A stretch of DNA of 33,341 bases from Pedobacter sp. UBA5917 (GTDB taxonomy: Bacteria; Bacteroidota; Bacteroidia; Sphingobacteriales; Sphingobacteriaceae), in assembly GCF_002432345.1 (NCBI RefSeq), contig NZ_DJDT01000330.1, forward strand, positions 1 through 33,341, in the 5' to 3' direction. How positions within the stretch are numbered: position 1 is the first letter of the stretch; each line of letters starts with the position of its first letter. The notes beneath the pieces were generated by a model. That model was not told the DNA's origin, searched no databases, and saw only the letters and a program-made list of their open reading frames with translations. Position numbers and translations under genes: made by a program. Positions 7,440 through 17,300 of this stretch are shown here, one piece after another.

Positions 7440-10028
7440 TTAACTGCCTTCCGAAATACGTTTCAATGCATTAGGAACCTGCAATAAGTGGTAATGGTGG
7501 CTATAAATCAGGTATTTTTTGTTCCACGAAGGATAGAATTTTTCCTTATACTTTCTTAAACCTTTAAACTGCGCAAATGCTTTTAAATTATCATAAGCAT
7601 ATTTAATCGTTTTTTGCGTAAAATCTTCTCCGTTTATCCCCGATAAAGGTGCCAAACCCATATTTACGCTTTTAAAACCTTCTTCTTTCAGGTACAGGAA
7701 CGTTTTGGCCAGTAACATATCCAGCACTCCGTTCGGCGCATCGGTTTCTTTCCTGATCAGATCGTAAGTGGCTTCACCCGGTGCATAATCGGGCACAAGG
7801 TTTAAAAAAGCATATATTTTTTCTTCTGCGTCTTCGATAGTTAAAATCGTTTGGTGTTTTAAGATGGTTTTATCAAATACCCCCTGTGTAAAGGCTACTT
7901 CTTTTTGATCGAGATCCCTTAACCAGTTATCAGAAACGGTTTGAAGTTTTTGTAAAAGTCCTTCCTTTTGCTGTCCTTCGTACACCCTAAAAATAAATCC
8001 TTCGCCGCTCAAACGGTTTATGGCACTTCTGGTCGTCTTCATTTTTCCACCATCAATGGTAAAAGTTGTGAGATCCAGAACCGCTTCTTCTCCGATCGGG
8101 ATGTGTTTTTTACCGATCGATCTGTATAAATCCAACGATTGGTGGGGCACCCTGTAATAGGCCGCAATAAAACCAGTATCCTTACACCGTTCTTCAAACT
8201 TTTTGATCATGGCGATCTTTTCTTCATCACTATCAGCAACAGGATCTTCCAATACCAGTGCAAAGTGCCTGGTGATCTTAAAACTGATAAATGCAGTTCT
8301 GTCCTCATTAAAATAGATAAACTTATCAGGATAGGTTTTGAAGTAATCGAGTGCCGAATTTCCTTTTTCCTTTAACAAAATATCAGCATCGGCAAAATCT
8401 TCGGCACTGTTATAGGGTTTGAAAAAATAAGGTTTAAGCAAACTGAAAATGATAAAAAGGATTACCAAACCACTTGCGGCGTAAATAGACTGTTCGAAAT
8501 GGTTACCGAATTTGGTAAGCGGGTGCAGGGCTTTATCGTCTATAAAGAAAATCACCTTTAAAACAGCCATTACCGAATCCACAAACTTAAATTCGACCCC
8601 AAAATGGCGCTTTTCCATAAAGTAGAAACCCAGTACACCGTAGGCAAATACTGCTGCAATGGCATACAAAAATACCCAATAACTCACCCTTATAAATTTG
8701 GGATGCGGCTTTAACTTGTAATTGTCGCGGGTATAAAATAAAGATGCCCCTGCAATCAATGCCAAGGTGGCTTCCTCATAATCTGCTGCCTTTAAAAGGT
8801 GCCCAAGGATTGAAAATAATGTTAATGAAATGGCCACATACCAGGCGCGCCTCGATCCCTGCAATAAAAAGATACTCACCATTACCAGAATCAACCCGAA
8901 AATAAGCACCAGTGCATTACTGGTTACAATAAGATCTTCGGGCAGAATATTCCTTACCAACCGGAGCAGTGTAGGGATAGATGGCGTAATGGCTGAAATG
9001 ATATTTACCACACCCAGTATTAAAATGATAAAGGCCGGCAGCACGCGAAGGACAATGCTATCTTTTTTAAGGATAAAACTGACAATGCCTGCAATTAAAG
9101 GTAGCCAGAATTCAAAAAACCTGAACATGAGGGTAATAGTTGCCGCAGCAATAAGCGGAAAACCAAACTGCCCCAAAATAAAGGTGAGCGATACTTCTAT
9201 GGTGCCCAGCCCCCTTAAAAACGGAGAGGCAATTAACAGGATTACCATTACAATATAACCAACAATTGCCGCCGGTACACTGGCTTCGAAACCAAGTGCC
9301 AGCATACAGATGTATAAGTGGAGGATACCGATAAACTCAATGGCAATAGAAACCAAAAGGGTTAACCAGAAATGTTTGCGGCTGATCTGCTCTTCGATCA
9401 TATCGTCGAAAACAGTAGCCAACGATGGTCGTATTTTTGAAATATACTGATAGGCCCAGCCTTTTTTTGAAATGGAGTAAATGGTAACAAACAAAAATGC
9501 GGTTAACAGTAACAGAAATATAAAACTGATAATTTCTACCTGCCCCAGCTTGGTTGATAACAGCGCAATGCCCAATACCGGAATGGCCACTACTACAACC
9601 GAAAGAATACCACAAAATGCAAATAAGGTAGATGAAAGGTGTATTTTGGATTTGGAAATGCCTTTTTCCTCTATTTCCCTTGTAAAAAATATCAGCGAAG
9701 AAAAACCTCCGGCAGGCAGGAAAACACTGATCAGATTACGCTTTAAAAAGAGTTTTATGGCGTTGCCCAGCGAAACATGAACATTAAGGGCTTTAAAACT
9801 GTGTACATACATCTGCCCCTGTGCCAGAATATAAACACCGGTAAGTAAAATACCCAGAACAACATAAAGCGGTACGGCGGTATCGAGTTGTTTGGTAATC
9901 TGTATTACTTCAACATGCTGGTTCCGGATAAAGAAAACAGCCATGCCCAGCATAAAAACAGCAAGAAAAAACTGCCAAAAAAACTTATTGTATACCAGGT
10001 TGGATAGAAAGGATTTCGCTTTGTACAT
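7440..10028 (-). CDS. mprF: MprF-like bifunctional phosphatidylglycerol aminoacyltransferase/flippase
   Basis: I start this 862-residue protein at the ATG at 10028 (MYKAKSFLSNL). The ATG at 10091 would add 21 residues lacking membrane-protein character. Residues about 10-510 are a chain of hydrophobic segments matching the MprF flippase region, including FLPAGGFSSLIFF and SPFLRGLGTIEVSLTFILGQ. Residues about 550-850 form the cytoplasmic DUF2156 (LPG synthase) domain, with GFIAAYYRVPHQSLDLYRSIG, MKTTRSAINRL, NGVLDMLLAKTFLYLKEEGF, NMGLAPLSG and KFYPSWNKKYLIY. The enzyme transfers an amino acid from aminoacyl-tRNA to a lipid head group, and the membrane part flips the product, lowering negative surface charge. 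Lysine is typical of the family, but the actual amino acid and lipid acceptor here are unknown. It is convergent with two VirJ/AcvB-like genes. Confidence 0.9.
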   Translation of the reverse strand: MYKAKSFLSNLVYNKFFWQFFLAVFMLGMAVFFIRNQHVEVIQITKQLDTAVPLYVVLGILLTGVYILAQGQMYVHSFKALNVHVSLGNAIKLFLKRNLISVFLPAGGFSSLIFFTREIEEKGISKSKIHLSSTLFAFCGILSVVVVAIPVLGIALLSTKLGQVEIISFIFLLLLTAFLFVTIYSISKKGWAYQYISKIRPSLATVFDDMIEEQISRKHFWLTLLVSIAIEFIGILHLYICMLALGFEASVPAAIVGYIVMVILLIASPFLRGLGTIEVSLTFILGQFGFPLIAAATITLMFRFFEFWLPLIAGIVSFILKKDSIVLRVLPAFIILILGVVNIISAITPSIPTLLRLVRNILPEDLIVTSNALVLIFGLILVMVSIFLLQGSRRAWYVAISLTLFSILGHLLKAADYEEATLALIAGASLFYTRDNYKLKPHPKFIRVSYWVFLYAIAAVFAYGVLGFYFMEKRHFGVEFKFVDSVMAVLKVIFFIDDKALHPLTKFGNHFEQSIYAASGLVILFIIFSLLKPYFFKPYNSAEDFADADILLKEKGNSALDYFKTYPDKFIYFNEDRTAFISFKITRHFALVLEDPVADSDEEKIAMIKKFEERCKDTGFIAAYYRVPHQSLDLYRSIGKKHIPIGEEAVLDLTTFTIDGGKMKTTRSAINRLSGEGFIFRVYEGQQKEGLLQKLQTVSDNWLRDLDQKEVAFTQGVFDKTILKHQTILTIEDAEEKIYAFLNLVPDYAPGEATYDLIRKETDAPNGVLDMLLAKTFLYLKEEGFKSVNMGLAPLSGINGEDFTQKTIKYAYDNLKAFAQFKGLRKYKEKFYPSWNKKYLIYSHHYHLLQVPNALKRISEGS

Positions 10029-10232
10029 AAAAATATAGCATTTTACCTTTCCATAAAGAATAGGCGAAACACCTGTTGTAGAGATGATCAATAATTAGTT
10101 CAATCTAAAAATAGGAACATTTTAATGAATTAAAAGTTTATGTTAATAAAAATAAATTCCAGATTTCAATAAATAAGTCTTTCCTGATCTACAGCAGGTT
10201 AAAATCATGAAATAATTTACTTTATTTGCGCC

Positions 10233-11363
10233 ATGAAAAAGATGCTGCTGTTGGCGATGTGTTTGCTTACCATATTCCAGTGTTCGGCCCAGATTAAACT
10301 GATAAAGAAACTCTTATCAAACGAGAAAGATACCACCAGGAAATCGAGTTTTATGCCCATTCCGGTGCTTGGCTATACACAGGAAACCGGTTTCCAGTTT
10401 GGAACAGGTGCATTGTTTTCTTTTTATGCCGACCGTAAGGATACCACCAACCGGAGTTCCAATTTTTCGGGAACAGCCTCCTATTCTACCAAAAAGACTT
10501 ACAATTTCAGCATTTTGGGCGATGCCTGGAGCAAAGGCAATATTTACCATGCCATTGCCGAAATCCGTTTCAGAAAAATGCCTTTTAATTTTTACGGTAT
10601 AGGCAACCGCACCAGAAAGGCTGATGAAGATAAACTGCAGCAGCAGGATTTTAAGATTAAACTCGATCTGGAAAGAACATTTATCAAAAACTTTTATTCG
10701 GGTGTTTCTCTTGGATACGAAAATTATGTTTTTGATGACCGATCGCCCGACAAGGTTTTTACCCAACGACCCGAAATACAGGGGAAACGCGGCGGAAAAG
10801 CAATCTTTCTGGGCCTTTCGCAAAGTTACGATACCCGTAATTCGAACAATTATCCTACAAAGGGATTTTTCGGAAGGTTAACCTATCAATATGCGCCCGA
10901 CTTTTTTGGCGGCACAAACTTTACCGGGAGCCAATTTGGTGCCAATGTGCGCAATTTCTGGGACCTGGGCGGAAAGTTTGTACTGGGTGCACAGGGCATT
11001 TACCAGGGTTTACAAAGCGACCATACCCCTTTTTACATTCTGCCGCAACTGGGAAATGATGAAATGATGCGTGGTTATTATTCGGGCAGGTACCGCGACC
11101 GGAATTTGGTGGCCATACAGAGCGAACTGCGTTACCGCCTTAACAACCGTTTTGGTGCGGTAGTATTTGCAGGTGCGGGAACGGTTTGGGGCCGTACCAC
11201 ATTTGCACTGAATAACTTTAAACCAGATTTGGGTGCAGGCTTAAGGTACTTTTTCGATCCGGCAAAAGGCTTGAGCGTAAGGATGGATTATGGTATAGGC
11301 ACAAAAGTAAAAAGTGAAGAACGGCAGAACGGTTTCTATATCAGCCTTGGAGAGGCATTTTAA
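10233..11363 (+). CDS. Omp85-superfamily outer-membrane barrel (BamA/TamA C-terminal domain, no POTRA)
   Basis: This 376-residue protein has the signal peptide MKKMLLLAMCLLTIFQCSA cleaved before Gln. Cys17 is two residues before the expected cleavage site rather than at +1, so a lipoprotein is unlikely. After a short linker (about 20-45) nearly the whole chain is barrel, ending with NGFYISLGEAF (terminal Phe). MMRGYYSGRYRDRN around residues 275-290 corresponds to the conserved loop-6 (V/I)RG(F/Y) motif of Omp85 proteins, and FAGAGTVWG precedes the final strands. No POTRA repeats are present, unlike BamA or TamA, so it resembles the stand-alone surface-antigen-type barrels common in Bacteroidota. 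It is divergent from the mprF-like gene. Function is unknown. Confidence 0.85.
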   Translation: MKKMLLLAMCLLTIFQCSAQIKLIKKLLSNEKDTTRKSSFMPIPVLGYTQETGFQFGTGALFSFYADRKDTTNRSSNFSGTASYSTKKTYNFSILGDAWSKGNIYHAIAEIRFRKMPFNFYGIGNRTRKADEDKLQQQDFKIKLDLERTFIKNFYSGVSLGYENYVFDDRSPDKVFTQRPEIQGKRGGKAIFLGLSQSYDTRNSNNYPTKGFFGRLTYQYAPDFFGGTNFTGSQFGANVRNFWDLGGKFVLGAQGIYQGLQSDHTPFYILPQLGNDEMMRGYYSGRYRDRNLVAIQSELRYRLNNRFGAVVFAGAGTVWGRTTFALNNFKPDLGAGLRYFFDPAKGLSVRMDYGIGTKVKSEERQNGFYISLGEAF

Positions 11364-11378
11364 ATTATGTTATAAATT

Positions 11379-11410
11379 AAAAAACTGGTCCCGGATTTTC
11401 CGGGAACCAG
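11379..11410 (-). terminator. Rho-independent terminator of the SusCD operon
   Basis: Read on minus, CTGGTTCCCGGA (11410-11399) pairs with TCCGGGACCAG (11395-11385) with one bulged T and a 3-nt loop, followed by six T (11384-11379). It lies 15 nt past the stop of the DUF1735-type gene. On the plus strand no T-run follows, so it should end only minus-strand transcription. Confidence 0.8.
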
Positions 11411-11425
11411 TGCCAAACCTAAACC

Positions 11426-12490
11426 TTACTCAAAAAGGTTCTCTATTTTATACATTTTGATGTTAGCAGCCTGTATAATTTTTTGTGTTCCCTGATCAAT
11501 ATTGATCAAAAAGCCTATCGAGACCTGTTTCGATGCTGTTAATTTAAAATCAACCGTCAGGATTTTATTGTTGTAATCGTTGGTAATGCCTTTTTGTACC
11601 AGTACACCTGCAATTCCGCTGGCATCAGGAATGGTTGCCCCTTCGCTTACCACAAAATAAGAATCTTTATCCGCAGCCACTTTTTTCATATCCACATCAA
11701 TGGTATAATTGCCGGCAGGGAGGGTAAAAGTCTGATAAATTTTCCCGTTGATGATCGGGCTATCGCCACCGGTCCATCGCTCTATTCCCAGATATCCCAC
11801 ATTCTGATCGTAACCTGCACCGGTAGGGCGTGAGTTTTTCATCGCATCGTTGGTAATCCAATCCGCAAGGTTTACAAAACGGTCGGTTGTTCCCGGCTGC
11901 CTGGCAAAAATGGAATTCTTGAAATAGGCATCGGTAATATTGGTTTTAAGCGTTCCAAATTCTGCCGTATTCATCAAAACATAGGCAGATTGCGCCATGG
12001 TATTAATACTGTATTTACTTGTTTTGAGCAATTTTACTTTTACTGCAACCGGCCGTCCACCATGTGCATCTATAGCTGCCTTGGTAATGTTGATATAAAA
12101 AGCACCTTGTGGTTTACCTGCCGGAACATTTACCGATGTAATGGGATCTTTTGTACCTGCCGAAGCAGATAAAAAACATTCGGATGCCGTTAGCTGATCG
12201 TAACCTGATGGAACATCGTTAAAATCAAGCTGTACATCGGCACTAAAACCTTCATTGTTTTCGAGGCCCGAAAGTGCGAGGCCAAATGCCCTCCGCACCA
12301 ATAAATTCGGTTTATCAACCACAACATTATCGGTTTTAAGCAGTAACTGCCCGCTGGTTACCTGCACCAGCGAAACTTTTTGTTCCAAGGCCCCGAGCTG
12401 CTCCAAAGTATCAACTTTACAGGCGCTAAAAGCTGTTATAGCGAATATGGTGAGCGCAATTTTTGCGCTGTTAAAATATTTTTTCATCAT
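11426..12490 (-). CDS. DUF1735-type surface glycan-binding lipoprotein of the PUL
   Basis: This 354-residue protein begins at the first of two adjacent ATG codons (12490); a TTG one codon upstream is less likely. The N-terminus ends in TAFSACK, a lipobox with Cys24. The N-terminal half, with LVRRAFGLALSGLENNEGFSADVQLDF and VNVPAGKPQGAFYINITK-like strands, resembles the BT_3987-like DUF1735 domain. The C-terminal half (about 190-354) looks like a beta-sandwich, with GKIYQTFTLPAGNYTIDVDM and KQVSIGFLINI, typical of the variable binding modules attached to it. It is the last gene after susC and susD, the place where SusE/SusF-like surface glycan-binding proteins sit. Ligand is unknown; binding is inferred from position and architecture. 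Confidence 0.75.
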   Translation of the reverse strand: MMKKYFNSAKIALTIFAITAFSACKVDTLEQLGALEQKVSLVQVTSGQLLLKTDNVVVDKPNLLVRRAFGLALSGLENNEGFSADVQLDFNDVPSGYDQLTASECFLSASAGTKDPITSVNVPAGKPQGAFYINITKAAIDAHGGRPVAVKVKLLKTSKYSINTMAQSAYVLMNTAEFGTLKTNITDAYFKNSIFARQPGTTDRFVNLADWITNDAMKNSRPTGAGYDQNVGYLGIERWTGGDSPIINGKIYQTFTLPAGNYTIDVDMKKVAADKDSYFVVSEGATIPDASGIAGVLVQKGITNDYNNKILTVDFKLTASKQVSIGFLINIDQGTQKIIQAANIKMYKIENLFE

Positions 12491-12505
12491 CAATCTGCAT
12501 TTAAT

Positions 12506-14335
12506 TTACCATCCAGGATTTTGCACACACTGTTTGTTCCGCACAATATCTGATTGTGGGATAGGCCATAAATAGTAGGATTTAAGGAAAACCCTTTTTT
12601 CGATAACCGTTCTTTTATAAAACTCTAAATCGGTAAGGCTTTTGCCTGCATCAACGTTCATTCCTATTAAAGGGGCGCCATCCGTTTGCTCGGCTATCTT
12701 CCATCTTCTGGTATCCCATGCCCTAAAGCCTTCAAAAGCCAGTTCAACCCTTCTTTCATCACGGATAGCCTCACGGAAAGCATTTTGCGAAGCCTTTTTA
12801 TCGGCAGTAAGGGCCGGAATCCCTGCCCGTTCACGGATTTTATCAATGTAAACCGCTGCCTGTTCGCGGTTGGTCTGGTTATCGGCTGCTTCGTTCAAGG
12901 CTTCTGCATAGTTTAAATAAATCTCTCCCAAACGGATCAGTACCAAAGAACGTAATGCACCTGTCCATTCTACCAGGTTAGAATTCGGGCTGATGTTCTT
13001 GCTGGTTAAATAACCTGTTGCCGAATGATCGTGGGAGCCCTGCTTACCGCTATTACCTGTAAAAAACAGCTCTACGGTTTGTGCGGGCTTACCATCCTGT
13101 TTATAAATCCAATCGGCACCATTGTACATAATGGAAACATAAAAACGCGGTTCGCGGTTAACATACATGTTAAAGGTGTTGGCTTTGGTATATTTTCCGG
13201 GAGCGGTATTAAAACCTACCTCACTGTACTGGGAACCGGTTTCGTTTATTTTCTTCCCGTTGATCATAAAATAAGAATCGATCATCTGCTGCGATATGCC
13301 TACACCGTTCCAGCCGTTTACAAAACGTGGTGCACAGTGGCGTTCCCAACCTACATCGGCACCTGATGAGGCCATCTGCGGACGCGCATAAATTACTTCC
13401 TGGTTCCAGCGGTCTAAAAACAGATCGCGGTAGGAAATAAAAGGATCAAACACCGATTGGCCGTCAGGAATCTTTTTATACAATCCGGCAGGCATTTTAT
13501 CAATCAGTGCTTTGGCAGCATCGGCTGCCTTTTGCCATTTGGAAGCATCGTAAGTACTGTTTGTTAAAGCTGTTCCATCCAGGTTCTTAAATCCTGCATA
13601 ATCAGCATTCCCGTTAAACAATGGACTGGCGGATAATAAAAGTGCACGCGATTTGAAACCCATAATGGTTAATTTATCGATACGGCCCTTATCATTGGCA
13701 CTGATAAAACGCTCCGGTAAATCCGGACTGTTAAGTACGGCATCGAACTCGCTGATGATAAAATTCATGCATTCGTCGAAAGGCCTGCGTGGCATCTGCA
13801 GTTCTTCGTTACTGGCATTTACATCGGTGGTTTGGAGCGGAAGGATAACTACCGGCCCATACTGGCGCACCAAAAAGAAATAATAAATTGCCCTTAGTGC
13901 CCTTGCTTCCTGTTTCCAGCTTTTTCTCATTTCGATAGATAGTGTAGGATCGTCACATTCATCAACACGGTTGATAAAAATAGATGCAGAGCGGATGCCT
14001 TTATAAAAAGCGCCCCATTTATCGTAATACCCGCTTGAAGGATTCCAGTTTCCATTATTCATCTGCCCTGCCCATGATGCCGCCCAGATAAAATCGCCTT
14101 CATCGGTAATACCAAGCGTATTGTAATTGTTCTGCATTGAAAGGATATCGGGAATAAAGGAATACACACTGCTCAGGTAAGCCTGTGTTTGCACCCGCGA
14201 TTTAAAAACCTCATCAATGGTAAGCATATCATCCGGCTGTTTGTCCAGAAATTTCTTACATGAGGATAATGCCAGCATGCTTAAAAGGATAAGCATGAGA
14301 TATTTTGTTTTTGCTAAAGCCATTTTCATGATCAT
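12506..14335 (-). CDS. susD: SusD/RagB-family outer-membrane nutrient-binding lipoprotein
   Basis: This 609-residue lipoprotein has the signal peptide ending LALSSCKKFLD (Cys26). SusD/RagB hallmarks are visible: the N-terminal FLDKQPDDMLT, TPR-like helices with WKQEARALRAIYYFFLVRQY near residues 130-150, the C-terminal LVLIRLGEIYLNYAEALNEA, AVYIDKIRERAGIPAL, EAIRDERRVELAFEGFRAWD, and the end YLWPIPQSDIVRNKQCVQNPGW. It sits on the SusC transporter and captures glycan fragments. Its ATG shares one base with the susC stop (TAATG), showing translational coupling. An alternative start is the ATG at 14329. Length is longer than the classical SusD but usual for the family. Confidence 0.96.
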   Translation of the reverse strand: MIMKMALAKTKYLMLILLSMLALSSCKKFLDKQPDDMLTIDEVFKSRVQTQAYLSSVYSFIPDILSMQNNYNTLGITDEGDFIWAASWAGQMNNGNWNPSSGYYDKWGAFYKGIRSASIFINRVDECDDPTLSIEMRKSWKQEARALRAIYYFFLVRQYGPVVILPLQTTDVNASNEELQMPRRPFDECMNFIISEFDAVLNSPDLPERFISANDKGRIDKLTIMGFKSRALLLSASPLFNGNADYAGFKNLDGTALTNSTYDASKWQKAADAAKALIDKMPAGLYKKIPDGQSVFDPFISYRDLFLDRWNQEVIYARPQMASSGADVGWERHCAPRFVNGWNGVGISQQMIDSYFMINGKKINETGSQYSEVGFNTAPGKYTKANTFNMYVNREPRFYVSIMYNGADWIYKQDGKPAQTVELFFTGNSGKQGSHDHSATGYLTSKNISPNSNLVEWTGALRSLVLIRLGEIYLNYAEALNEAADNQTNREQAAVYIDKIRERAGIPALTADKKASQNAFREAIRDERRVELAFEGFRAWDTRRWKIAEQTDGAPLIGMNVDAGKSLTDLEFYKRTVIEKRVFLKSYYLWPIPQSDIVRNKQCVQNPGW

Positions 14336-17300
14336 TAAAAATTAATGTTTGCACCTAGGATAAATGTTTTTTGTAAGGGATAAGATGCCCCGTTTCCGTT
14401 ACCGAGTTCAGGATCCCAAAATTTGAAGCTGCTAAAGGTGTAAAGGTTCATACCCGAAGCGTATACCCTAAAAGTGGAAATCTTAACCTTTTCTGTCCAT
14501 TTTTTTGGCAAACTGTAACCAATTTCCGCAGTTTTTAGCCTTAGGTAATCTGCTTTTCGCTGCCACCAGGTAGAATTGCGGTAATTATTTGGGTTAGAAC
14601 CCGAACTCAGGCGCGGAAAAAGCACATCCTGGCTCTGGTTGGTCGGCGACCATCTATCGGTAGCATAATAAGTAACATTACCCTGTGTTTCGCCCCTCGT
14701 AAACGGAAAAAAACCATCGCCTCCGAGCATAAAATTCATATTTCCGGCACCCTGGAAAAATATGGATACATCAAAACCCTTGTAGGCAACCGAAGTACCA
14801 AAACCGTAAACAATCTCCGGCACATCAGAATTGCCAATGGCCACATCATCGTAGGTATCGATCACACCATCGCCGTTAATGTCTCTATATTTGATATCGC
14901 CAACACGTACCGCCCCAAATGTTTGCCGCGGCGAACTGTTGATTTCTTCCTGCGAAGTAAATAATCCTTCTGCAATTAACCCAAATGGCTGACCTAAACG
15001 TTTTCCTTTTGCATTCTGATAAGTGTACACATAATCTGGTTCATCATTATCCAACAGGTTATTGCGCGCAAAAGTATAATTACCCCGAACGGCCACATTT
15101 ACCTCTCCTATATTTTTAGAATATTCGAGCGTGGCATCAATACCGTGGTTTTTAAACTCACCAATATTGCCCCATGGCCTTTGGTTTAAACCTGCCGTTT
15201 GCGGGATTGAATTACGCTGTAGAAAAATGCCTTTACGGTGGCGGTTGAAGAAATCGGCCTGCAGGTTAAATCCTTTTAAGAAACGGAGTTCGAACCCGAG
15301 GTTAATTTCCCTTTCTTTTTCCCAGGTTAAATCGGCTCCCCATTCGTTTTCGCCCACGCTGCCCCAGTTCACATTTACATCCTGCCCTAACACATAAGCG
15401 CCATAACCTCCGCCAACCGTTGTTAAATAGGCAAAACGGCGTGCACCAAGATTATCATTTCCTTTTAAACCGATAGATGCCCTGAATTTCAAGAAACTCA
15501 CATAATCCTGATTGATGAGTTTTTTGAAGAAGGATTCTTCTGAAGCAATCCAGCTTACTCCTGCCGAAGGGAACAGACCAAACCTGTGCCCTGCTGCAAA
15601 GTTTTCGGAACCGTTATAACCCGCATTGGCCTCTACAAAATACCTCGATTTATAACCGTATGTAGCCCTGCTCACCAACCCCATAAAGCGGAAAGGTAAA
15701 GCAGCCATCGCATTTCCGGCATCACCGTTCTGATAATCCTGTTGGTTGTAGGCAATCATTCCGGAAACGGTATGGTCTCCAAACTGGCGATTATAATCCA
15801 ACTGACCAACAAAGTAAATACGCCTGTTACCTCCTGCCGATTTGGTATACGATAAATCTTTTGATCCGGTATAGGTTTTCTGCAGCACCAGTTTCCCGGT
15901 AAGCGGATCTCTTCCCGGTGGAACAATTGTCCAGCTATCACCGCTCCTTAAACGTTGTACATTGTTATACGAATAAGCATCGTAAGAAAATTTGACCGAC
16001 GATTTTAAGCCTTTAACCAGTTTATTTGCATCGTATTTTAAGGTAATATCGGTTTGTAAAGTATTTGCCCATTGGTTGGTATAGCCCCTATCTACCAGGT
16101 ATTGGTAAGGGTTAAAGTTGCCCGAACCGCCACTGTTAAGGTAAATTACCTTCCGTGGATCATCGGGATCGGGAGCAGTTGGGGCGTATTTCGCAGGTGT
16201 AGCCAGCATCATGTTGTACCAGATACCACCGGTATTGCCATCACCCGGATAATTGTTAAGCATTAAATAGCCCCCCAAACCAAGGCTTAATTCCATATCA
16301 TTGCGCAGCTGAAGATCGATATTAGACCTAAAGTTGATCCTTTGCAGTTTGCTCTGCGAATTATAGGTTTTAAGGGCATCGGTACTCCAGATACCCGACT
16401 CATCATAATAACTACCCGAAACATAATACTTTGCCTTTTCCGACCCACCGCTTACATTCATCGTGGCCCTTTGGTTATTTGAAAAATCTTTCATCATCAA
16501 TCCCATCCAATCTACATTGGGGTATAAGAGCGGATCAGCACCAGAACGGTATTTTTCTATAATTTCGGGTGTATAAGGGGTAACATAACTGGGGTTAGTT
16601 GCCAGGTTGGCTTCGTTAAGCAAGGTTAAATAAGTAGGTGCATCCACAAATTTCGGCTTCGATGTGGCCTTTAACCTGCCCTGCTCATACTTAAAGTTAA
16701 CAGCAGGCTTGGCCATTTTACCTCTCCGGGTAGTAATGAGGATTACCCCATTGGCCCCACGGATACCATAAATTGCGGTTGCGGTAGCATCCTTTAACAC
16801 CGAGAAATTATCTACGTCTTCCGGTTCTACGTTGTTCATGGCTCTCTCTACTCCATCTACCAATACCAATGGCTCTCTACCGGCACCAAAAGTACTAATG
16901 CCCCGGATCCAGAACTGCGCATCGTCTTTGCCCGGCTCACCACTTCTTTGTACCGAAATTACCCCCGCAACCTTACCGGCAAGGGTATTGGTTAATGAAC
17001 GCCCAGCGGCCACTTTTAAATCGGCTACTTTTACGGTAGAAACGGCGCCCACAAGCGTACTCTTCTTCTGTGTACCAAAACCCACAACCACCACATCATC
17101 CATGGTATTGCCAGCTTCTTTTAACACAATATCGATGGTGTTTTTTCCATCAAGTTCTACTTCCCGGGTTTCGTAACCTACAAAAGAAAATACCAAGGTA
17201 CCTTTGGCCATTTCGAGTTTCAGTGAATAACTTCCATCGGCATCGGTAACCGTACCGGTTTTAGTACCTTTTAGCTTAACACTCACACCTGGCAGTCCTC

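Noticed and set aside
10028..10091. Longer mprF start adding 21 residues
   Set aside because: The added stretch (MIISTTGVSPILYG...) is not typical of the family, while the ATG at 10028 gives a normal MprF N-terminus.
10217..10232. TACTTTATTTGCGCC just before the Omp85-type ATG as a -7 box
   Set aside because: The TA and TTTG parts are not two nucleotides apart as the consensus requires; resemblance is partial.
10317..10823. 168-residue open frame on minus within the Omp85-type gene
   Set aside because: Antisense shadow of a well-supported barrel protein; composition is not protein-like and there is no plausible start context.
11385..11410. The hairpin as a plus-strand terminator for the Omp85-type gene
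   Set aside because: On plus the hairpin is followed by TGCCAAACC, not a T-run; the T-run lies only on the minus-strand side.
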